Source: Desulfurococcaceae archaeon (lineage in GTDB: Archaea > Thermoproteota > Thermoprotei_A > Sulfolobales > Desulfurococcaceae). Taken from it: a stretch of 43,064 bases of DNA. The notes under the pieces are model-generated. The model searched no databases. It was given only the letters and a program-made list of their open reading frames with translations, and had not been told where the DNA came from. Numbering within the stretch: the stretch's first letter is position 1; each line of letters opens with the position of its first letter. Positions 33,306-42,495 of the stretch are shown here, in pieces. The DNA lies in contig JAJHQS010000008.1 in assembly GCA_020833225.1 (NCBI GenBank), positions 1-43,064 of the forward strand, written 5' to 3'. The position numbers and the translations under genes are program-made.

Positions 33306-34292
33306 ATGGTTAAGCCAGAGTACATTATATGGATTTTTACAGCAACTTGTAACCTAGATTGTTTACATTGTTATACGTATAGATTTAGGGGTTTACGAGA
33401 ACTCAGCTTACAGGAGAAGTTGAAATTAGCTAAAGACATTGGTGAGAATGGGATTAAATATGTGAATCTTACAGGGGGAGAACCATTAATACACTCACAT
33501 CTACCACAAGTACTCTTAATGCTTCATGAATATAATGTTGAAAAGAGTATTGTCACAAATGCTACTCTAGTACGCGATAATATCGTAGAATTACTCTATA
33601 AGACCGATACTCGCATATTTGCTACTATTGAGGGTCCGCGAGAAGTTCACGACAAGATTAGAGGCCATGGATCTTATGACCTCGCTAATAGGGGTATAGA
33701 GGTTTTAAGGAAGAAACTCAGCGATATTTCAATAGTAGCTACTGTGAATAGGATAAACTATAAAAGAGTTCATGAAATAATAGATTATGTTGTCAGTATT
33801 GATATTAATGAATTAGCACTGCTACCAGTAATGCCATCAGGTAAAGCATTACAAACACGCATATACGTATCTGCAGGCGAATACCTTGAAGCTATTGAAA
33901 ACGCTTGGATAAGAGCACGTGAATATGGATTAAGACTCTCAGCTTGGTGTACACCATGGGCCCCACTCTTGAAAAGGGATATTGGATTTTGGTTTTGTCG
34001 TGAAATGAGCGGTATGGACATAGATCCTGAAGGTAATGTTCTTCTCTGCGATATATTAGACTTTAAGATCACTAGTGTGAGGGATAAAAGCGTAATAGAG
34101 GCTTTTGAAGAATATAGAAAACACCAGCTTGTTAGAGTTGTAAATACACCTCCCAAATTACCAGGAGTCTGTTTAAAGTGCCCAATTCTCCAGGGTTGTA
34201 GAGGTGGGTGTTATGCAAGAGCATATATTTTAAAACACGATCTCAATGCTGGAGATCCATTATGTCCAAGAATATCTATTAGTGGAAAATAA
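33306..34292 (+). CDS. Radical SAM protein with SPASM-type C-terminal cysteines
   Basis: 328 residues from the ATG at 33306, seven bases after GTGGT and about 35 bases after a TATTTAAAA box; a TTG five codons upstream is less likely. ATCNLDCLHCY carries the CxxxCxxC cluster (Cys 15, 19, 22). VNLTGGEPLIHSHL is the SAM-contacting GGEP motif. The C-terminus has eight cysteines, including VLLCD, CLKCPILQGCRGGCYARAY and DPLCPRI, the auxiliary-cluster pattern of PqqE, NirJ/AhbC and tungsten-enzyme-linked maturases. It likely modifies a peptide or cofactor. Genes downstream on the same strand include a molybdopterin-domain protein. Confidence 0.88.
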   Translation: MVKPEYIIWIFTATCNLDCLHCYTYRFRGLRELSLQEKLKLAKDIGENGIKYVNLTGGEPLIHSHLPQVLLMLHEYNVEKSIVTNATLVRDNIVELLYKTDTRIFATIEGPREVHDKIRGHGSYDLANRGIEVLRKKLSDISIVATVNRINYKRVHEIIDYVVSIDINELALLPVMPSGKALQTRIYVSAGEYLEAIENAWIRAREYGLRLSAWCTPWAPLLKRDIGFWFCREMSGMDIDPEGNVLLCDILDFKITSVRDKSVIEAFEEYRKHQLVRVVNTPPKLPGVCLKCPILQGCRGGCYARAYILKHDLNAGDPLCPRISISGK

Positions 34293-34433
34293 TGTGAAGA
34301 AAGGTCTTATAGCCTAGTGAGCTCTTAATCAGTAAGTTCTCTTCCCCAATATACCTGTTTGGTTTTGTCTATAAATTTATGGTCAAGTATTTAAAAGGAA
34401 ACATAGAAGTGTCAATAAATTGGTGGACATTAG

Positions 34434-35462
34434 ATGATTAGAACTGTGCGCGTAGAAGACGCTATAGGTCTCAAATTACTTCATGATTATACTTGTATAC
34501 AGCATGGATTTAAGGGTGCTATTAAGCGTCGTGGTGAGATTGTTACATTTAGTGATGTAGACATTTTAAAGAATTGTGGTCATTACTATGTTTACGTTTA
34601 TGATGAGACTTGGTCTAGACCTGGTTTTCTACACGAAGTAGAGGCTGTAGAGAAGTTTGCACATATCGTAGCAGGTGAAAATATTAGAATAGAACTAGGT
34701 GAGGAGGGTAAGGCTCTTTTAATTGCTGAGAAGAGTGGGTTATTATTAGTTAATGGAACAGTTCTCAAAGAAATTAATTCTACCGGAGTCTTCGTACTCG
34801 TAACTAGAAAGACTGGTAGTTATATTAGAAGGGGAGATCTTATCGGAATTGTAGATTTGATCCCACTAGACGTCTCAGTAGAGTTCTTTGAGGTCTTTGA
34901 GAGAAAATTAGTAGAGTATAGACCAATAATTAGAGTTATTGAACATAAGCACCCGAAAATAGGTGTTGTTGTAACTGGAACAGAAATTGTGGAAGGTATG
35001 AGGAGAGATCTAGCGGGGCCTATTGTGCTTAAAAAGATCAGTGAATATGAGTGTATTCCTGGAAGAATCGAATATGCTAGAGACGATCTTGAGGAGATCT
35101 CCGGAAAAATTCTTGCACTTCTCCTAGAACACGATGCTGTCATAGTAACAGGTGGTATGAGTGTAGACCCTACAGATAAAACTCCAAGTGCAATAGCGAG
35201 TATAGCTGATGAAGTAGTCATTTACGGTATACCTATAAAGCCCACGACTATGAGTATGGTGGCTTATAAGGGCGGTAAAGCAATTGTCGGTGTTTCTAGT
35301 GGAATAATACATTATCCAGAAGAGAACATATTAGATGTAGTTCTTCCATGGATTGCTAGCGGCGTAAAAATACCAAGGGAATTCCTCATATCCCTTGGAG
35401 AAGGAGGTCTTGCAAGCTCCTTCGTAAATAGATATTCGCCAAGAGGAGTGTTTAAACATTGA
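34434..35462 (+). CDS. MoeA/MogA-like molybdopterin-binding-domain protein
   Basis: 342 residues. The C-terminal half is a MoCF-binding domain: IGVVVTGTEIVEG then DAVIVTGGMSVDPTDKTP and VGVSSGIIHYP match the motifs that bind molybdopterin in MoeA, MogA and CinA. The N-terminal 160 residues resemble the matching region of archaeal MoeA-like proteins but lack clear domain-3 features. The stop overlaps the next start (TTGA), so it is coupled to the ABC importer. Likely roles are metal insertion or sensing of molybdopterin; the transport link is inference. Confidence 0.85.
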   Translation: MIRTVRVEDAIGLKLLHDYTCIQHGFKGAIKRRGEIVTFSDVDILKNCGHYYVYVYDETWSRPGFLHEVEAVEKFAHIVAGENIRIELGEEGKALLIAEKSGLLLVNGTVLKEINSTGVFVLVTRKTGSYIRRGDLIGIVDLIPLDVSVEFFEVFERKLVEYRPIIRVIEHKHPKIGVVVTGTEIVEGMRRDLAGPIVLKKISEYECIPGRIEYARDDLEEISGKILALLLEHDAVIVTGGMSVDPTDKTPSAIASIADEVVIYGIPIKPTTMSMVAYKGGKAIVGVSSGIIHYPEENILDVVLPWIASGVKIPREFLISLGEGGLASSFVNRYSPRGVFKH

Positions 35463-36397
35463 AGAGAAGAATTATAGTTCTCATAATAGTGATTTCGGTC
35501 ACCATGTTAGTTTTAGGAATGCTATGCTATGACTATGCAAAGAGGTTAACTATAAGCACAAACACAATCTCTCTAGGGGTAGAGTTTAATGCTCATGCAA
35601 CACCCTTCTACATACTACTTGAAAAGGGAAGTCTTAGAGAGAATGGTATTAACGTTACTAACTTATTGCTTTTTAGAACAGGTATGGAGTTAGCAGCAGC
35701 TGTTGCTAGGGGAGACATAGTTGCTGGACAAGCATGCCTAGGACCCATAATAATGATGATGGATAAGGGGATTCCAGTTAAGATTATTGGCAAAATACAT
35801 AATGGTGGCTTCGCGCTTGTAGTTGACCCAGATAAGATCAAGGATTTAAAAGACCTCAATGGCCAAGTAGTCTACACACTCGGTCCTGGGACACAAACAC
35901 ATTTTCTAGCACTTAAAATACAAGATAAATACAATGTGAGCTTTTCCGAGATAAAATCTTTACCACCACAAGAAATATTAGCAGGCCTCATCAAGAGATC
36001 TATAGTGGCTGCCATATTGCCAAAACCTTATCCAGAGGTAGCTGAATCATTAGGCTTAAAGATACTGATTGAAAGTAATGATGTATGGCCTAATATGCCA
36101 GGTAGTTACATTTTTGTCGTGGAAGAATACTATGAGAAAAATCCAGACGTTATTAAACAAATAGTGAGACTTATTGAGAACGAAATACAAGTAATCCGTA
36201 AAAATACATCATACGCTACTAAGATCGTAGCTAAATGGCTGGGGATAAGTAAGGTTATTGCTACAAAGGCTATTCAAAGTATAGAGTGGAGCACTGAGAT
36301 AGATATACAACAAATTCAAGAGTATATTGATTTTGCTTACTCCAAGGGAGTGATCAAAAAGAGATATGATGCTAATACTCTTGTAATAAAGGTGTAA
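35459..36397 (+). CDS. ABC transporter substrate-binding protein (SsuA/NMT1-like)
   Basis: 312 residues, TTG start. An N-terminal membrane or signal segment (RIIVLIIVISVTMLVLGMLC) anchors it. The body reads as the NMT1/SsuA group of periplasmic-binding proteins: ISLGVEFNAHATPFYILLEK at the front, GDIVAGQACLGPIIMM and the LYxxGPGTQTHF-type second lobe (VVYTLGPGTQTHFLALK). These bind sulfonates, nitrate, pyrimidine precursors or similar. The protein is linked to a membrane by its N-terminus and faces outward. The gene is coupled to its neighbours at both ends. Confidence 0.86.
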   Translation: MKRRIIVLIIVISVTMLVLGMLCYDYAKRLTISTNTISLGVEFNAHATPFYILLEKGSLRENGINVTNLLLFRTGMELAAAVARGDIVAGQACLGPIIMMMDKGIPVKIIGKIHNGGFALVVDPDKIKDLKDLNGQVVYTLGPGTQTHFLALKIQDKYNVSFSEIKSLPPQEILAGLIKRSIVAAILPKPYPEVAESLGLKILIESNDVWPNMPGSYIFVVEEYYEKNPDVIKQIVRLIENEIQVIRKNTSYATKIVAKWLGISKVIATKAIQSIEWSTEIDIQQIQEYIDFAYSKGVIKKRYDANTLVIKV

Positions 36398-36402
36398 ATG
36401 TA

Positions 36403-37158
36403 TTGAAAATAAAAAAGGTTATTCTGTCTATATCCGTACTCTTACTACTATGGGAGTTGTTAGGTAGAGTCAACATTTATCCAAAATATATTTTTCCACC
36501 ATTTAGCTACGTAGCGGAGTCTTTTATAGATATTGAGTATTTACATAGTGTTGTCGAAAACGCGATTATCACGTTAATTAGAGCTGGGTTAGGTTTTATT
36601 ATAGGAACCATTGCAGGCATAGTTCTAGGATTTGTTCTTGTCGGGTTAAAACTAGTTGAATATATACAACCAATAGCTACAATTCTCTTCGTGACACCCT
36701 CAGTAGTATGGGTCCCACTATTAATCTTGTGGGTCGGCTTAGACTCATTTAAATTATCTCTAGCAGCTACTTTTATTTGTAGTTTTCCACCAATATTATA
36801 TGGTATTTTAAACTCAAGTAGAACAATAGATTTAGATCAAGTAGAAGTGGCATTAACTTTAGGCGCTGACCCGTGGATTGTTCTTAGAAAAGTTATTATG
36901 CCTATGGCTATTCTTAAAACTCTCCCAATAATAAAGACTGAGGCTATAATGGTCTTTAAAACAACAATTGTAGTCGAAATGGTTGCTCTTTCATCTGGCT
37001 TAGGCTATCTCTTACTCATGTATTATCTGACTATTGACGTTCAACACATATTAGCGACTATAATGATATTATCACTGATCATGGTAAGTATTATTGAGCT
37101 AATAGATGTGTTAGAGAAGAAGATTGCTTCGAAGTGGATTGGTGAAGTATATTGGTAA
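36403..37158 (+). CDS. ABC transporter permease (SsuC/TauC-like)
   Basis: 251 residues, TTG start behind AGGTG; five bases separate it from the binding-protein stop. Six membrane helices and the cytoplasmic EAA loop, EVALTLGADPWIVLRKVIMP (about 148-167), which docks on the ATPase. LWVGLDSFKLSLAATFICSFPP is typical of this permease family. Confidence 0.93.
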   Translation: MKIKKVILSISVLLLLWELLGRVNIYPKYIFPPFSYVAESFIDIEYLHSVVENAIITLIRAGLGFIIGTIAGIVLGFVLVGLKLVEYIQPIATILFVTPSVVWVPLLILWVGLDSFKLSLAATFICSFPPILYGILNSSRTIDLDQVEVALTLGADPWIVLRKVIMPMAILKTLPIIKTEAIMVFKTTIVVEMVALSSGLGYLLLMYYLTIDVQHILATIMILSLIMVSIIELIDVLEKKIASKWIGEVYW

Positions 37159-38156
37159 GAGTTTTACTAAAAAACGTCAAGAACTACGCTCTCCACGATG
37201 TTACAGTGGAGTTCTCTCCGAAAGAACTTTCGGTGATAATAGGCCCTAACGGCTCTGGTAAAACTACTCTCCTTAAAGTAATAGCGGGTTTAGTTCCCTA
37301 TGAAGGAGACGTCTTTTTTAATAGTAAAAATGTAAATAACTTACCTCCCTATAAGAGAAATGTTTTATATATACCTCAAAAAAGCTCCTTGTTTTCACAT
37401 ATGAAAGTCTGGGATAATGTAGCTTTTTGCTTAGAAGTAAGAAAAGCTAATAAGAGTTTAATTAATGAAAGAGTCAAATGGGCTTTAGAGAAATTATCTA
37501 TAAGACACCTCTCTGAGAGGTATCCGGCTCAACTTAGTAGTGGAGAAGCAAAGAGAGTTGCTATTGCAAGGGCTTTAGTATGTGAAGGTAACCCGCTCCT
37601 ACTAGATGAACTTGAGTCATATTTAGATGTAAACTTGAGAGTTAACATATACGAGGAGACGTTGAAGATAGCTAGAGAGCTTGATTTAACAGTCATAGTA
37701 GTTACACATGATTTAGACTGGGCTATGAGCAGAGCTGATAAACTAGTCTTCTTATGGAGTGGAAGAGTGCTTTATAGTAACTCACCTGGAAAACTAGACT
37801 CCTCGCTGCTAGAACCAGAAGCTTTAGCATGGCTCGGGAGTGTGATTGAAGTTAGTGAAGTTGATCGAGTTCGCTGTAACGTCATCGTAGGAGAACAAAG
37901 CATTCCTCTCTATCTATGTGTAGAGGAAGATTTTAATGTTAAGAGAGTCTATATTCCTCCAGACAGTGCTTGGATAGACCAACACGGTAAGATACAAGGA
38001 AGAATTGTAAATAAAGTTAGATTTAATGGTATCGAGAAATTCTTAGTTAACACAGATGTGGGATTGATCGTTGCTAGGAGTATTCAATCTTCACTAACCA
38101 TTGGAGAGAAGGTTGGCGTTAGAATCTTTAGGGCTATTCCGCTGGTAGAGAAATAA
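37152..38156 (+). CDS. ABC transporter ATPase with TOBE-like C-terminal domain
   Basis: 334 residues, TTG start overlapping the permease stop by 7 bases, with GGTGA five bases before it. Walker A GPNGSGKT (31-38), Q-loop Gln76, signature LSSGEAKR (128-135, a variant of LSGGQ), Walker B LLLDE (Asp152, Glu153), and the H-loop VVTHD. About 110 residues follow the ATPase domain and hold a TOBE-like beta domain (FNGIEKFLVNTDVGLIVARS), as in molybdate and tungstate or sugar importers. SsuB/TauB-type ATPases for nitrate or sulfonate normally lack it. Some oxyanion or metal-cofactor link is therefore possible. Confidence 0.9.
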   Translation: MVRVLLKNVKNYALHDVTVEFSPKELSVIIGPNGSGKTTLLKVIAGLVPYEGDVFFNSKNVNNLPPYKRNVLYIPQKSSLFSHMKVWDNVAFCLEVRKANKSLINERVKWALEKLSIRHLSERYPAQLSSGEAKRVAIARALVCEGNPLLLDELESYLDVNLRVNIYEETLKIARELDLTVIVVTHDLDWAMSRADKLVFLWSGRVLYSNSPGKLDSSLLEPEALAWLGSVIEVSEVDRVRCNVIVGEQSIPLYLCVEEDFNVKRVYIPPDSAWIDQHGKIQGRIVNKVRFNGIEKFLVNTDVGLIVARSIQSSLTIGEKVGVRIFRAIPLVEK

Positions 38157-38158
38157 AG

Positions 38159-38213
38159 AGAGGTAATAAGAGGTAGTAAAATACGCGTCTCTAAGTAATA
38201 CCTATTATCCTCT
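38159..38213. terminator. Imperfect hairpin between convergent operons
   Basis: AGAGGTAATAAGAGGTA and TAATACCTATTATCCTCT pair with bulges around a loop of about 20 bases. It lies right after the ABC ATPase stop and about 100 bases past the end of the slipin gene, so it could stop both transcripts. Confidence 0.35.
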
Positions 38214-38311
38214 AACGATCTATTCAAGTTAAAAACAAATATTGTTAGAAAAGCTCAACATGTGACTGGTAAAAATATCATTGCAAGGTAAAATATGAAA
38301 ATAGGAAAACA

Positions 38312-39196
38312 CTATTTCTCGCTTTCACTTCTGCTAGGTGTTATTGTGCTTAGTATTTTTGAAAACCCTGTTAGTAGTTCTAATGGGACTACGATTTTAG
38401 TTGCAGGTGATTGTGCTATTGATTTAAGAGCGTCGAAGTATTGAAGTAGTAATGCATTAGGACCTAACTTACCGGCTGCTTCTTGTATTAGTTCTAATGC
38501 TCTAGCTTTACCCTCAGCTACTAATATCTCATATTGTTTTTCACCCTCACCCTTCTTTATAAGCGCCTCTCTGTGACCTTCAGCTTCTAATATAGCAGAT
38601 GTTCTCTTACCCTCAGCTTCTAGTATCATAGCTCTCTTTGTCCTCTCGGCAGCCATTTGTTTTATCATAGCCTCTTGGACTTCTCTTGGAGGTTTTATTT
38701 CCTTGATCTCTACACTGGTGACCTTAATACCCCATCTATCAGTTATTTCGTCTAATTTAGCTCTTAGTGCGGAATTCATATATTCTCTTTTAGCTAATAC
38801 ATCATCGAGAACCATGTCACCTACAATAGCTCTTAAAGTCGTCATAGCTATACCAGTGGCAGCTGTAATATAGTTTTGAACAGATGTAACTGCCAGTTGT
38901 GGATCAAAGATCTTCATGTAGATTAATAAGTCAACATCTACAGGTGCATTATCTTTAGTTATACAGGTCTGTGGTGGTATGTCGAGGACAAATTCTCTAA
39001 GATCTACTTCAACACCCCTATCAATTATTGGCACTAGGAAAACTAGTCCAGGCCCTTTAATAGCCATGAGTTTACCAAGTCTAAAAACAACTAGTCTTTT
39101 GTATTCTGGTATGACTTTAATGTGGCTTATTACAATCCCCAGTATTATTATTAAAAATATAATTACTATAACTAGAGTTATAGGGTCTATGAACAA
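38312..39196 (-). CDS. Slipin/stomatin-like SPFH protein
   Basis: 294 residues, TTG start behind AGGTG. One N-terminal membrane helix (about 8-26), an SPFH domain (EYKRLVVFRLGKLMAIKGPG, VDVDLLIYMKIFDPQLAV), and a long coiled-coil Ala/Glu region (AERTKRAMILEAEGKRTSAI) that drives ring assembly. In archaea the partner NfeD protease cuts its C-terminus. The NfeD gene is 68 bases upstream on the same strand, so both form one operon. Confidence 0.93.
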   Translation of the reverse strand: MFIDPITLVIVIIFLIIILGIVISHIKVIPEYKRLVVFRLGKLMAIKGPGLVFLVPIIDRGVEVDLREFVLDIPPQTCITKDNAPVDVDLLIYMKIFDPQLAVTSVQNYITAATGIAMTTLRAIVGDMVLDDVLAKREYMNSALRAKLDEITDRWGIKVTSVEIKEIKPPREVQEAMIKQMAAERTKRAMILEAEGKRTSAILEAEGHREALIKKGEGEKQYEILVAEGKARALELIQEAAGKLGPNALLLQYFDALKSIAQSPATKIVVPLELLTGFSKILSTITPSRSESEK

Positions 39197-39264
39197 TACT
39201 TACACCTACTTGTATTAGTGTAGAGACATGTGGAAACTAATAAATGTTTCTATATCAATTTAAG

Positions 39265-40506
39265 CTAATCTATCTTCTCTACATATAGTTTTAATCCATT
39301 TACTCGTACAACTCTCACTCTACTTCCTTGTGGTATAATACCTTTTACTGAGTATGCCGTCCAATCTTCTCCTGCAACGTAGACTACTCCGGGCTCTGTC
39401 TCCTTGATATCTGTCTTTGCATATCCCACAGTACTCTTGAGGATCTCTTCACGACTTTTTCTCTTAATCCTAGTTGTTTTTACAGCACTATATGCTATGT
39501 AGAGAAAGAGTCCTGTAATTGCTAATAAGCCACTAATAGTTGCATATATTGGTGATGTTAATGCTTGAGGTGGCGTTGTTGATAGTGTTAATGCTAGTCC
39601 AATAGCCGCTAGAGCAATGCCTATTATTCCGAAGACGCCAAAGCCAGGTGTAAAGACCTCTATACCTAGTAGAACTCCACCTGATAACACTAGTACTAAG
39701 TGTAATATTTCAACTGGTAGTAGAGCCATAGAGTATAGGGCTAAGATGATCATTATGGCTCCTGCTATCCCATAACCTTGGAAGCCCGTCGTAAATATTT
39801 CAACTAGAATTAATATTATGCCAGCTAAAAGCATAATTTCTGAGACCAGCGGATTTGAAAGCACAGATAATAACTTCTCCCACATTGAAGGTTCTTCTCT
39901 AGTTTCTACTTGTAAATCAATGGATCTTAATACTTCATCTAGAGATTCAACTTCAATAGCTAAACCTATTTTGCTAGCTTCACTAGCAGTATAGGTTTTA
40001 GCGTAAACAACTAGATCTTCGGCTATCTTAGAGGCATTTTTTACACCCATTTTCTCAAGTAGAGAGGATACTCTCGCCTTAACATATTCCACAGTTTTAG
40101 GCTCTGCCGGTATTGGTGAAATTCCGCCAATAACAGCTCCAGGACCCATATATATTCTCCTACAAGCTAGAGAAATAAACGCAGCAGCTGAAACAGCAAA
40201 ACCACCTTGAGGAATCCATGTATAACACTCGATATTTTTCTCTAAAATAATGTTCACAATTTTATCAGCAGCTGCTAAGTATCCACCATAACTATTAACT
40301 CTAAATATAAATGCTCTTCCCTGATAGTGAGAAACAACTCTCTCAATATAGGCTACTGTACCACCATCAATATTAACCTCAAGATCAACTAAAACAGAGC
40401 CCTTCTCAGCAACACCACCTACGTCTACACTAGACATTATCAAAAGCATTAATACTGAAAATAGTATGGAGACAACACATATTCTAATTCTCAAAACCAT
40501 GTTCAC
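39265..40506 (-). CDS. nfeD: NfeD/ClpP-class membrane serine protease (long form)
   Basis: About 413 residues from GTG 40506, eight bases after GGTGG. The N-terminal ClpP-like domain has GGFAVSAAAFISLACRRIYM with the probable nucleophile Ser106, and EYVKARVSSLLEKMG with the likely base Lys143; the family uses a Ser-Lys pair. Four or five membrane helices follow (about 220-345), ending in an OB-type NfeD domain (YVAGEDWTAYSVKGIIPQGSRVRVVRVNG). It processes the adjacent slipin. The usual ASAG around the serine is here AVSAAA, a small divergence. Confidence 0.9.
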   Translation of the reverse strand: MNMVLRIRICVVSILFSVLMLLIMSSVDVGGVAEKGSVLVDLEVNIDGGTVAYIERVVSHYQGRAFIFRVNSYGGYLAAADKIVNIILEKNIECYTWIPQGGFAVSAAAFISLACRRIYMGPGAVIGGISPIPAEPKTVEYVKARVSSLLEKMGVKNASKIAEDLVVYAKTYTASEASKIGLAIEVESLDEVLRSIDLQVETREEPSMWEKLLSVLSNPLVSEIMLLAGIILILVEIFTTGFQGYGIAGAIMIILALYSMALLPVEILHLVLVLSGGVLLGIEVFTPGFGVFGIIGIALAAIGLALTLSTTPPQALTSPIYATISGLLAITGLFLYIAYSAVKTTRIKRKSREEILKSTVGYAKTDIKETEPGVVYVAGEDWTAYSVKGIIPQGSRVRVVRVNGLKLYVEKID

Positions 40507-40629
40507 CCATCTATCCACCTAGGCTTTATAATTATCCATAAGGTAATACATATAGCTTTACTATTATAGGGGGTATTTTACCTCTTTAGACACAAAATTA
40601 CCATAGAACTCAATTGGGTTGATTGGCTT

Positions 40630-41403
40630 TTGGATAAATCTAAAGCTTATAGTAGGTTAAATATTACTATAAAAGCTGGTTTTTACGGATTATTAGTAGC
40701 GATATTACTTTATTTTATCGCCTATATTCTTACAACAATTTATTTGTTGTGGGTACTCGATATAATTGAGGTGCCTGCTCGCGAGTTTATTACAGGGGCT
40801 TCGTGGGCATTTACACTTAGATCTATACTACTAATTATAACATTAGTAATTGTTTTCCTAGTTATCGTCATCTCTAAATACATGGGATTACAACCTCTAT
40901 CTATGTTGGAGCGGTTTATAGTTATTAGAAAATATACTAGAGTGCTTTTATTAGGAATTATAGTATTTGTGAGTATAATAGTTTACGCTGTTTATATGGC
41001 CCCAATAATATATAGTATTGTATATAAAACTATTGCTAGTAGAGATCTCTTCTTCATTAAGCCGTGGGATAGATTTTACTATTTATGGATGAGACCTGGC
41101 TGGATCTATAGTGAAATTAAACAATTGCTTTTTGAATTAAATGTAGCAGTATTAATAGCTACATTATTCTTTTTAATTATAATACTTATTGAGCTAGTAG
41201 CTCTTAGAACTCTAATTAATAGACTTAATCACTTAGGAGTGATTTCTGTTTCTTTAAGCATAATAACATTAGTAGCCTACAGCGTGCTCAAAGTACTCAA
41301 CATTACAAGTATACTCCTAGAGCTAGTAGCTCTGATATCTCTTCTTCTATATGCATATGGTAACTCAAAACTCATAGAATCTTTACAATTACTATTAGTG
41401 TAA
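40630..41403 (+). CDS. Polytopic membrane protein, unknown
   Basis: 257 residues, TTG start with only a weak ribosome site. Six or more hydrophobic segments (near 17-42, 62-85, 106-130, 170-192, 204-222, 226-244). The loop between helices 3 and 4 contains FIKPWDRFYYLWMRPGWIY, rich in aromatic residues. There are no catalytic or transporter signatures I know. It diverges from nfeD with a shared 120-base promoter region. Confidence 0.7.
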   Translation: MDKSKAYSRLNITIKAGFYGLLVAILLYFIAYILTTIYLLWVLDIIEVPAREFITGASWAFTLRSILLIITLVIVFLVIVISKYMGLQPLSMLERFIVIRKYTRVLLLGIIVFVSIIVYAVYMAPIIYSIVYKTIASRDLFFIKPWDRFYYLWMRPGWIYSEIKQLLFELNVAVLIATLFFLIIILIELVALRTLINRLNHLGVISVSLSIITLVAYSVLKVLNITSILLELVALISLLLYAYGNSKLIESLQLLLV

Positions 41404-41545
41404 ACTATTGTTTTTCGCTAATGACACGCTCGCCGAGCTTATTGCAGAGTTCGAAGGTAACTATGCTATGGCATTGGAGTAGTATTATAGTGAAATTAGT
41501 AATTAACAGCTAGGTAGAGATGTCGAAAAATGCTTAAATAATATT

Positions 41546-41610
41546 GGTCGGAGCCTCCCTGAAACCCGTGTGAAAGCTCCATAGCTCGGAGCTATGTGAA
41601 CATGGAACAG
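41546..41610 (+). ncRNA. Candidate structured RNA (GC-rich island)
   Basis: In an AT-rich gap, about 65 bases are clearly GC-richer and self-complementary. CATAGC/GCTATG closes a hairpin at 41580-41596, and GGAGC (41550-41554) can pair with GCTCC (41576-41580). A TATA-like GCTTAAATAATA lies at 41532-41543. GC-rich islands in AT-rich hyperthermophile genomes often mark RNA genes. No C/D boxes or tRNA form are present, so the class is unknown; the strand is a guess based on the TATA box. Confidence 0.3.
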
Positions 41611-41642
41611 GTGCTTCCGGTACTATTTTATTTAGGCTTTCT

Positions 41643-42104
41643 CTATTTATTTTCTTTACATCTATACTTGTTATCTATTTCTTTTAGTTTTGATATGTTA
41701 TGTTCTTCGCCGGGGTCTGGCTTTTCAATGGATAGCCAAGCGTCTATTATTTCCCGTGCAAGTATATTTGTTACAAGTCTACCGCTCATGGTGAGTATAT
41801 TTGCATCATTCCAGAGTCTTGCTCCACGCGCAGTTTCAGGGTCATTGCAGAGGGCGGCGCGCACACCCGGGATCTTATTAGCAACTATTGATACACCAGT
41901 CCCCGTATAACATATTAATACTCCGAATCGAGCTTCACCACGTGAGACAGCTAATGCAACTTCTAGTGCTACATCAGGCCATGGTTCAGGTTTCCCAGTC
42001 TTAATAGAGCCTGCCTTAATTACATAAAAGCCCTTTTTCTCTAGGTATGAGGCAGCTTCTAATGCACAGGGATAGGTGTCATCAGAGCCTACAATAATGC
42101 GCAT
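41643..42104 (-). CDS. rpiB: Ribose-5-phosphate isomerase B family (RpiB/LacAB)
   Basis: 153 residues from ATG 42104, eight bases after GGGTG; TTTAAAATA at about 42142-42150 fits its TATA box. IIVGSDDTYPC opens the fold; CYTGTGVSIVANKIPGVRAALC contains the catalytic Cys and anion-hole region, and WNDANILTMSGR matches the HNDANVL segment (Trp replaces the usual His-Asn pair start). It interconverts ribose and ribulose 5-phosphate, or the equivalent hexose phosphates. Archaea more often use RpiA, so the exact sugar is not certain. Confidence 0.86.
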   Translation of the reverse strand: MRIIVGSDDTYPCALEAASYLEKKGFYVIKAGSIKTGKPEPWPDVALEVALAVSRGEARFGVLICYTGTGVSIVANKIPGVRAALCNDPETARGARLWNDANILTMSGRLVTNILAREIIDAWLSIEKPDPGEEHNISKLKEIDNKYRCKENK

Positions 42105-42196
42105 TAAGAGTAACACCCTTAATTTCGGTATGTGTTTCTTAGTTTAAAATATGCCTTAAAGAGCGATCTGGGTATGTTTCATTACTGGCGGTGCTT

Positions 42197-42331
42197 ATGA
42201 GAATTGCAATGATCTCTATTACACCATTAACACCCTGCGGTATTGCGAAGAACTCTGATATGCTTGTAAAAGAGTTAAAAAAACAATGTAATGTAGAGGT
42301 TTTACTTATAGATATAACAAAATCTTTATAA
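42197..42331 (+). pseudogene. Truncated glycosyltransferase (N-terminal 44 codons)
   Basis: ATG with GGTG four bases upstream, then MRIAMISITPLTPCGIAKNS and a helix DMLVKELKKQC followed by strand VEVLLIDI. This is the normal first strand, Gly loop and helix of a GT-B glycosyltransferase (GT4-like), but TAA follows at codon 45. The usual 300 or more residues are missing. It is a remnant, probably cut by recombination or insertion near the mobile gene on its right. Confidence 0.6.
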
Positions 42332-42495
42332 AAACCAATATATAGCCGTGTTCACTTCATGGAGTGTACTAGTGAATTACTCGCTGAGAACATTTAATAG
42401 ATTAAATACGGCTACTGGATTAGCTATAGGATGATTATTTATAAATAGCCTCACACAGCTGTTTCAGGTTTCATATTGGTTTATATGGTTTGATT
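42332..42495. other. Region between the glycosyltransferase remnant and the small minus-strand gene
   Basis: No complete gene. A frame from about 42351 reads VFTSWSVLVNYSLRTFNRLN and continues to a TGA, then goes on as hydrophobic sequence, as a decayed membrane-protein gene might. GCCGTGTTCAC here (about 42344) also occurs at 145-156 near the left end. Confidence 0.3.

Noticed and set aside
41596-41910. 104-codon plus-strand frame
   Set aside because: Antisense of rpiB, which has full family motifs and its own promoter and ribosome site.
145-42354. GCCGTGTTCAC shared between about 145-155 and about 42344-42354, as possible element ends
   Set aside because: Eleven bases in direct orientation over 42 kb is weak evidence, and most of the genes between are core archaeal genes, not an element's cargo.
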